Below are positions 57,961 through 64,000 of a DNA stretch of 64,000 bases, piece by piece (positions within the stretch are counted from its first letter, which is position 1; each line of letters begins with the position of its first letter). This stretch comes from Nymphaea colorata (taxonomy: Eukaryota > Streptophyta > Magnoliopsida > Nymphaeales > Nymphaeaceae), in assembly GCF_008831285.2 (NCBI RefSeq), contig NC_045138.2, positions 42,215,115-42,279,114 on the forward strand. The letters are read 5' to 3'. The notes beneath the pieces were generated by a model that did not search any database, was not told where the DNA came from, and saw only the letters and a list, made by a program, of their open reading frames with translations. The translations under genes and the position numbers were made by a program.

Positions 57961-58481
57961 TGTAACCTCCTCATCATTAATCACCTTGTCAGTACAAGCT
58001 CTTCTCCTGGAATACACCTGTCCAAACATACGATTACCCTCTTGTTCTGTCACCATAGGATGCTCTCCCTCCTTCTCCTGTTCATGTACATCAGTAGTCG
58101 TCCCCTCTTCATCTTTGCCAAGCTTGGCAACAGGATTCTCTTCATGCCTGTAATCCATAAAGTCTGTAAACTGAATTTCCTGTGTGGGAGAATACTTTTC
58201 ACGCCTGTAATCCACAAAGTCTGTAACCTCCTCATCATTAATCACCTTGTCAGTACAAGCTCTTCTCCTGGAATACACCTGTCCAAACATACGATTACCC
58301 TCTTGTTCTATCACCATAGGATGCTCTCCCTCCTTCTCCTGTTCATGTACATCAGTAGTCGTCCCCTCTTCATCTTTGCCAAGCTTGGCAACAGGATTCT
58401 CTTCACGCCTGTAATCCATAAAGTCTGTAAATTGAATTTCCTGTGTGGGAGAATACTCTTCCTTAGACATTAACTTCTTCC
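57961..58481. repeat. 261-bp tandem in-frame duplication in copia F hinge
   Basis: TGTAACCTCCTCATCATTAA at 57961 recurs at 58222, an offset of 261 bp or 87 codons, and the following sequence matches almost perfectly. The protein repeats a segment from YSPTQEIQFTDFMDYR to RRRACTDKVIND with two visible residue changes (R or H in DYRxEENP; I or T in MVxEQEG). Confidence 0.93.
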
Positions 58482-58941
58482 CCTGAAGAGAATTCTCACC
58501 AAAATAGGAGACATGTTCCAAGAATGTGACATCTTTGGTAATGTGAAGACGACCAGTGGTGGGATCTAGACATTTATAACCTTTTTGAGTGGAAGAATAC
58601 CCAAGAAAGATGCCCTTAATAGATTTGGGATCAAGTTTTTTCACATTTGGGCTGTGGTTATGTATGAAACACACACATCCAAAGACTCGAGGAGGAAGGT
58701 GAAAAGGTTGACTACTCCCTGGAAGCATAGAGTAGGGAGTACGACCCTTTAGCACATGACTAGGCATGCGATTAATCAAGTAGACACTAGTAAGGATTGT
58801 ATCTCCCCAATAGTATTTTGGGAGATTTCTTTGGAACAATATGGCTCGGGTGAGATTGAGCAACTGACGATTTTTCCTCTCAGCAACCCCATTTTGAGGG
58901 GGGGTATAACTACAGGAAGTCTCATGAACAATCCCCCTCTT

Positions 58942-60803
58942 TCAAAAGAATTCTTCAATAGTGAGACACATATATTCACAAGCATTATCAGACCGAAACG
59001 TCTTGACAGAATTTCCATACTGGTTTTCCACTAGGAGGATGAAAGTTTCAATAATGTGAGACACCTCACTACGATCTTTCAACAAATACACAAAGGTACA
59101 CCTTGAATAATCATCTATAAAAGTTATAAAGTATTGAAAACCACCACGAAAATGAATGCCCGAAGGCCTCCACACATCAGAATGAACCAAGGAGAAAGCT
59201 TTATTAGAACGACTATTTGAAATTGGATAAGAAGCTCTAACATGCTTCACAAACAGACACACATCACATGATAACATGGAAATGTTTAAACTAGAACATA
59301 GTTCAGGGAACAAATGTTTCAAACTCCCAAATGAGAGATGACCAAGGCGTTCATGCCAAAACAAAAATAACTGACGACACTCTTCCTCCTTCTTCTCTGT
59401 CCTGTTGACTACTGACATAAGAGCTGTGGCAACGCGTATAGGAAGCCGATACAGCCCATCAGACACCAAACCAATCCCAATCCTCTTTCCTGTCACCAAG
59501 TCCTGCAAAACACAACGTTTTTCAGAAAATATAAGTTCACACTTTAGTTCCTTGGTAATGTTACTGACAGATAACAAATTTAAGGGAAGATGGGGAACAT
59601 GTAAGACATCATGAACTAAAAAATTATTTAACAAGGAAAGACTCCATTTCCCTGCCATAGAAGTAAAGGAACCATCGGCAAGGGACACACGTTCCTTTCC
59701 CGAGGATAGCTTGTAGTCATGGAAAAGCTTGGGGTTGCCAGTCATGTGATGAGTGGCACCGCTGTCAACAATCCATTCACCCATATAAGAAGTACCTTCT
59801 CCCCCTAAAACAGCCAATGCCTGATTGATCTTCACCTCATCTGGTGTATCTGTCTGACCAACATCAATCTTGCTCAAATATGCTCGTAGCTCACGAATCT
59901 GTTCTGCAGAAATAGAACCTTTCCCATCACTCAGACTTGTTGCAGACGATACAGGCTTCTTCCCACTAGAAGACCTTCCCCTACTATCCTTCTTCTCTGG
60001 ATGCAGGTCCCAACAAAAATCCCTAGTATGACCAAGTTTTTTGCAATATGTACATTTTCGAGAAGAACAAGGAGTTCCCACAGGGGCACGGCTAACATAG
60101 GCAGACTGTTCTTCCCCCTTTCGTCCACTAGAAAGCAGCCTTCTCTGTTCTTCAGCTTCAACTCGGGAATAAACATCTTCAATACTAAATGATTCGTCAG
60201 AGTTAAGAATCTGACTCCTTATATTTTCAAAGTCATCATTCAGTCCGGATAAGAAAAGGAATACCATGTTCTCCCATTTATCAGTCATATACTGCATCTG
60301 GTCGTGAGGACACCTCCATGTAATATCAGAATGATAGTCAAGGTCCTCCCACTTAGATTTTAATGCTGCTATAAGTCTGCAACCGAGAGAGCACCTTGGC
60401 GCAGGGAATACACATATTTCATAAGTTGATACACGTGAACTTTCCTTTTCTTTTGACCATACATCTGTTCCAAAATAACCCACGTATCCCTTGTAGTCTT
60501 CTTACGAAGAATGAGGGGTTGGATATCTGGGGACACTGAATTAACAATCCAGGTTTTTACCTGGTTGTCTTCAAGAAACCATGTATCCCAAGCCAGACTA
60601 TCTGCAGCAGGTTCAACCTTTCTCCCATTCACATAGGCAATGCGTCCTTGCCCAGCAATCCCCATAGTAATCGCAACAGACCATCGTGAATAGTTCTCCT
60701 TGGTAAGTTGAATGGTGGTAACTTGAACTGGTACATGATCAGTCTGCGCAGACACAACATCAGGTAGATTAGTATTGACGGAAGAAGAAGACGAGTCAGC
60801 CAT
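58942..60803 (-). pseudogene. copia F gag, protease and integrase first part, with one frameshift and one stop
   Basis: The ATG at 60803 opens gag (MADSSSSSVNTNLPD, then TKENYSRWSVAI and DTWVILEQMYG). The frame is lost near 60371-60376, where a single base appears missing, and the continuation is in the frame of 60483-58942. That frame holds the gag rest (KWEDLDYHSDI, FLFLSGLNDDFENIRSQIL), the zinc knuckle CTYCKKLGHTRDFC, protease EWIVDSGATHHMTG, GAG-pre-integrase FWHERLGHLSF and integrase (HSDVWRPSG, ITFIDDYSRCTFVYLL, FRSDNACEY). A single TGA at 58942-58944 interrupts the integrase just before the VHETSC block. Confidence 0.95.
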
Positions 60804-60829
60804 GATCGCCAGTTAGAAGTGGCTGCCAA

Positions 60830-61100
60830 AGAACACACATAGCAGCAGTAACCTAGAGAAGAGGAAGCAGTGCTCGGCGGAAGCAGAGGGCGGCGCTTGG
60901 CCGCGCGCGCCGAGAACAGACGACGGCGTCGGATGTCGGCGTCGGTGTAGGCGGCAGAGTCGACGTCGGCAGTCACGACACCGGCGACGGTCACGGCCAC
61001 GGTGGGGCAGCGACGGAGGCAATGTCACGACGCGGCAACAGCGGCGGCGCAGCAACAGCAGCGGCGGCGGTGGGGGTAGCGACGGCGACGGTGGTAGCGG
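60830..61100 (-). other. GC-rich leader of copia F
   Basis: Between primer site and gag, about 270 bp is dense in GGCGGC, GACGGCG and GTCGGCGTCGG words, like the leaders of elements A and C. Open frames here are by-products of the GC-rich composition. Confidence 0.65.
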
Positions 61101-61164
61101 CGGCAGTCAGGGTTGGAACTTCACAACCCTAGAAAAACAAGATTTCGTTTTCTCCAAGTCTGAC

Positions 61165-61177
61165 GGCTCTGATACCA
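61165..61177 (-). other. primer binding site of copia F (initiator-Met tRNA)
   Basis: On the minus strand TGGTATCAGAGCC follows the 5' LTR with no gap. Confidence 0.93.
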
Positions 61178-61417
61178 TGTAGAAACAAAATATGCACGAG
61201 AGTAGAAGAAAGCACACAGATGTAACGTGGAAAACCCTCAACACGAGGGAAGAAAAACCACGGGTGAGGAGGTCTAGTGCCCACTAGACTCCAGACACTC
61301 TCTCTCTTCAAAATTTCATTAACTTTAAGATTAGGGTTTACAGAGATATAAGTAGTCCTAATTAGGACAAACCGGATCGGGTAAGGATCCGGACCCGGAC
61401 AACAAAACCCGTCAACA
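61178..61417 (-). repeat. 5' LTR of copia F (element sense)
   Basis: 240 bp copy of 55960-56199, followed by the CTATC duplication. Confidence 0.95.
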
Positions 61418-61740
61418 CTATCAAAATTATGCTCATCACAAGTAACATGTCTTGAAGTCTTGATATGTTTAGTTGTTGGAGCATAGCATCGAAATCCTTT
61501 ATATTCATTGACATATCCATCGAATTTACATTGAATAGCTTTGTCATTGTTTGCATTCCCAAAATTTTTTGGTTGGTTTTGGAGTGCTCCAGAAAAATGA
61601 GGTTTTGTTTTAAAATAGGAAAGAAAGGGACTAGCCCGTTAGTACGAGGATCGACCGTTCCCGGTGCCTTTACATAGGGTAATCAACCCAAAGGCTATGT
61701 TTATCTTTAATGCATTTTGTTTTGGCTTAAACATCTTTTT
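61418..61740 (-). pseudogene. copia element E, right piece: integrase C-terminal end
   Basis: On the minus strand this reads AIQCKFDGYVNEYKGFRCY followed by PTTKHIKTSRHVTCDEHNFD, the end of a copia integrase. It joins directly, across the copia F insertion, to the hinge of copia E at 55959. Upstream of about 61740 the similarity fades; gag, protease and the catalytic core of E were not found. The flanking CTATC belongs to the copia F target site. Confidence 0.8.
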
Positions 61741-62390
61741 CATTCTATATGCGGTGTAGAAAAATATTGAAAGTTTGATATTTCAAACATTTGAAAAGAT
61801 TCTTGAATAATTACTTGAAAATGTGAAACATTTTCAAGAAAACTAGAATTGAGAAATATCACTTAGAAAGCTTGAGAAATCATTTAAAGTCATTTTAGTG
61901 TTCTTTTAAGACTTTAAGTAGGTTTGAGATTTTGTTCCAATTCGGTTACCACCTAGTTAGAACTTCATCTCATCTTGCTTAAGTTCTTTTAAAGATGCGA
62001 TTGTGTTCATTTGTGATATTAAGTAGAGGTGAATGCATGGATGCATTGATCTTATATGATTGGAAGAAAAATGACTCATTCCTACCACAACATTAATTTA
62101 AAGCATTCCTACCATACATTCATCTAAATCATTCATACCACAACATACATCTAAGATTTTTGTTTTGATAAATATCATATATAAGAAAGGAAATTTTTTT
62201 TAAAATGGATTGGGGTTGCAGACCATCAAGCATGAATCTAATATTGAGTCATTACTTGTTTTGTGGTCTTAATGAAGTCGGCAAATGAAAAATTAAAATT
62301 TTAAATGATAAAAGAAAAATATTGAAATGATGGAAAAGATGAACGACTCTCATAGAGAGAAATATAGAAGAGAGAGAAAGAGATCTTGAA
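61741..62390. other. AT-rich spacer without recognisable features
   Basis: Short T- and A-rich words only. The phrase CATTCCTACCA and a variant occur near 62077 and 62104. No gene or terminal repeat is visible. Confidence 0.5.
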
Positions 62391-62424
62391 AATCATAAAA
62401 TTAGATATTTAAAAGAAAGAGAGA

Positions 62425-62558
62425 TATGTATTTATATACATATATACATATATATGTATATATATACATATAGATACATATATGAAATCTTGTGAAAATG
62501 AGGTTTAAATTAAACAGAGAGGAGAAGATCATTTTAGAAAGAGAGAGATTTAAAAACG

Positions 62559-62625
<67 letters not shown>

Positions 62626-62720
62626 TTTGTAGAAGTATGTTAAATCATAAAGAGAGAAAGACAAAGAAAGACATTCATGTGCACGTATATGTATATAACA
62701 TGTATATATACATATGTCTT
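62425..62720. repeat. (AT)n microsatellite and TATACATA-rich tract
   Basis: A pure (AT)30 run spans 62561-62620. It is flanked by TATACATA/TATGTATA words at 62435-62490 and 62680-62718. The minus-strand open frame here is a translation of this tract and not a gene. Confidence 0.95.
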
Positions 62721-63240
62721 TATGAGTATTAAAATCAAGAAATGACTTGAAAACAACCGACTTCAATTTTTGATATAAGCCGGAGGGGAACTTGGGCTCA
62801 TGCAAGAACCTAAGTTAAGTCTCCAAGGCCGCATTAGAGAGGGTATTCTTTTGAAAATGTTTTGGAAAATATGATTTACATAAATATAGAATGTTATTAT
62901 TCCATTGGTTGCAAGGGAATATGTTTCTTCGACCGTTGGGTATGAAAGAAGTTCAAACTACACGATAAAGTGCTCATTAGGGTTCCTAATCGGATGATTA
63001 AAAAGAAAACTATCAAGCAAAATGACATGCAAATGCATATTAAAATGTACATATTTCGTGAGGGTTTTCCTCGGGTTGGACAATGCCCAACCTCAAAAAT
63101 TAATATAAATACAAAAATTCTCAAACCATACTCTCATTCTCGTCATATATTCACATATAAATAGAAAACCAAACAACTATGCATGGATAATATGTAGACA
63201 ATGTTCAAGGAAGGAAAAAGAGATATGGAGATTCAACTAA

Positions 63241-63690
63241 GAGGAAAAACATGATTCAACTATGAAAAGAAATATCATTTCATCTTCTCATGCTTCCGAT
63301 GCATTTGAGCATAGCCTCTTGACTCTAAAATAGAGATTGAGAGCTATCTTCTTTAGCCATGGGAAATTGAGGAAGAGAGAAAGAGGGGAAGTAGGGCAAG
63401 ACTATTTTTAAGAAATGAAATAACATGACTCAAGAATGGAAATGAAAGATCATCTCATCTTCTCATGCTCCCAGTACACTTGAGCATAGCATCTTGTCTC
63501 TAAGAATAGATTGAGTGCTATCTCTTTTGGCCATGGGGAGATAAAGATGAGAAGAAAGAGGGGGAATAAGGCAAGACTATTTTTATGAAATGAAATAACA
63601 TGACTCAAGCATGAAAATGAAAGATCATCTCATCTATCCTTTGGCCATGGGGATATGAAGATAAGAGAAAAATGAAGAAAAAAACAATGC
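63241..63690. repeat. 175-bp tandem repeat, about 2.4 copies
   Basis: CATCTTCTCATGC occurs at 63281 and 63456, and a partial third copy begins at 63631. The offset is 175 bp both times. Shared blocks include TTGAGCATAGC, GCCATGGGGA and GGCAAGACTATTTTTA. The third copy lacks the middle part and resumes at TTTGGCCATGGGGATA. Confidence 0.9.
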
Positions 63691-64000
63691 TTGAAATGAT
63701 CTTGGATTTACCTTGAAAGAATCTTCAAGATAATGAAGTGGATGTCTCCAAGAGAGTTGTAGCTTGCTTCAAGTTGGAGAGAAGAGGAGAAATGGAAAGA
63801 AGAAGAGGGAGAGAGAGAGCTCAAAAGAAACTCTAAGTCTTCAAGTGAGAATACTTTAGGGTTTCTCTCAAGAGCCACTCTTACCCAAGGGGAGGGGGGG
63901 GGGAATGAGGGGTATTTATAAAAGATTTTAGAGCCAAAACCCAAAATTTGATTTTTTTTTTTTAATTTCACCCCATTTTCATCCGAATTTCAAAGAATTT
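63691..64000. other. right edge, no recognisable gene
   Basis: Purine-rich low-complexity sequence (GAGGGAGAGAGAG near 63807, a G run at 63892-63901). The 87-codon minus-strand frame (63971-63708) is low-complexity, without a visible domain. Confidence 0.4.

Larger units (their letters stand above)
56194..58941 (-). pseudogene. copia F pol, second part: integrase end, RT, RNase H (open after the TGA)
   Basis: A long frame follows the TGA at 58942. The first ATG in it gives 889 codons (58863-56194). It encodes the integrase C-terminal half (LINRMPSHVLKGRTPY, VFGCVCFIHN, KGIFLGYSSTQKGYKC), a hinge with an 87-residue in-frame duplication, then the RT ([61 protein letters not shown] with intact YVDD). 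RNase H (YSNADWAGCVDTRRSTSGY, KHVEIDRHFIRE, DQTADILTKAL) follows, ending YAQLEGEC. RT and RNase H look intact. It is in the same frame as the upstream gag-integrase segment and separated from it only by the TGA. Confidence 0.96.
55960..61417 (-). mobile_element. Ty1/copia retrotransposon F, full length, nested in copia E
   Basis: 5458 bp with two 240-bp LTRs (55960-56199 and 61178-61417) and a perfect CTATC duplication. On the minus strand the order is LTR, primer site, a GC-rich leader (about 61100-60830), gag-pol 60803-56194, purine tract, LTR. The LTRs differ at about five positions by eye (98% identical). It is the best preserved polyprotein in the window, with only two visible lesions. 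It is inserted in the same direction into the older copia E, whose integrase and RT lie on either side. Confidence 0.97.

Noticed and set aside
62401-62805. 134-codon minus-strand frame with a Tyr-Ile repeat
   Set aside because: It is the translation of an (AT)n tract and surrounding TATACATA words.

Overview
The window is nuclear DNA of a flowering plant. It holds one split host gene with plant-type introns, several Ty1/copia and Ty3/gypsy LTR retrotransposons at different stages of decay, an L1-type LINE, satellite-like tandem repeats and long AT-rich stretches. No bacterial operon, rRNA gene, CRISPR array or convincing tRNA gene was seen. The species cannot be named from the sequence alone.

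The host gene lies on the + strand. Ten coding exons between 29192 and 44349 join in frame, without a stop, into the first 332 residues of a vacuolar NHX-type Na+(K+)/H+ antiporter (CPA1 family, NHX1-4 class). The last third of the protein, roughly 200 residues, was not found in the remaining 19.6 kb of the window. Either the next intron is very long or the gene is broken. Intron 3 carries a solo LTR with a perfect ATAGG target-site duplication (35153-35430). Intron 9 has a GC-AG boundary and contains a full-length copia element with a perfect AATAT duplication (38272-43330).

Layout: 1-2340 is a decayed Ty3/gypsy chromovirus 3' end. 2341-5500 has no recognisable gene. 5508-8095 is a tandem array of about ten ~275-bp units. 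9065-10220 and 16290-16600 are two halves of one LINE, split by a copia element (10221-16284, minus strand, TSD TGTCT) that has lost its integrase core. 16600-23740 is largely featureless. 23740-27480 is a decayed minus-strand copia pol with a ~1-kb tandem duplication. 27704-28218 is a possible CACTA-like remnant. 28900-44349 is the NHX gene. 48439-53306 is a decayed minus-strand copia element with two LTRs. 53870-55959 and 61418-61740 are two pieces of an older minus-strand copia, split by a better-preserved copia (55960-61417, TSD CTATC). 62390-62640 is an (AT)n tract and 63241-63690 a 175-bp tandem repeat.

The retroelements mostly share the same signposts: TG...CA LTR ends, a primer binding site matching initiator-Met tRNA beside the 5' LTR, a G-rich polypurine tract ending in GGGAG or similar beside the 3' LTR, and pol in copia order (protease, integrase, RT, RNase H). 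They form a nesting record of older elements interrupted by younger ones. I found no clearly new biological system. The most informative parts are the retrotransposon-loaded NHX gene, the young but coding-defective copia in its intron, and the ~275-bp tandem array.
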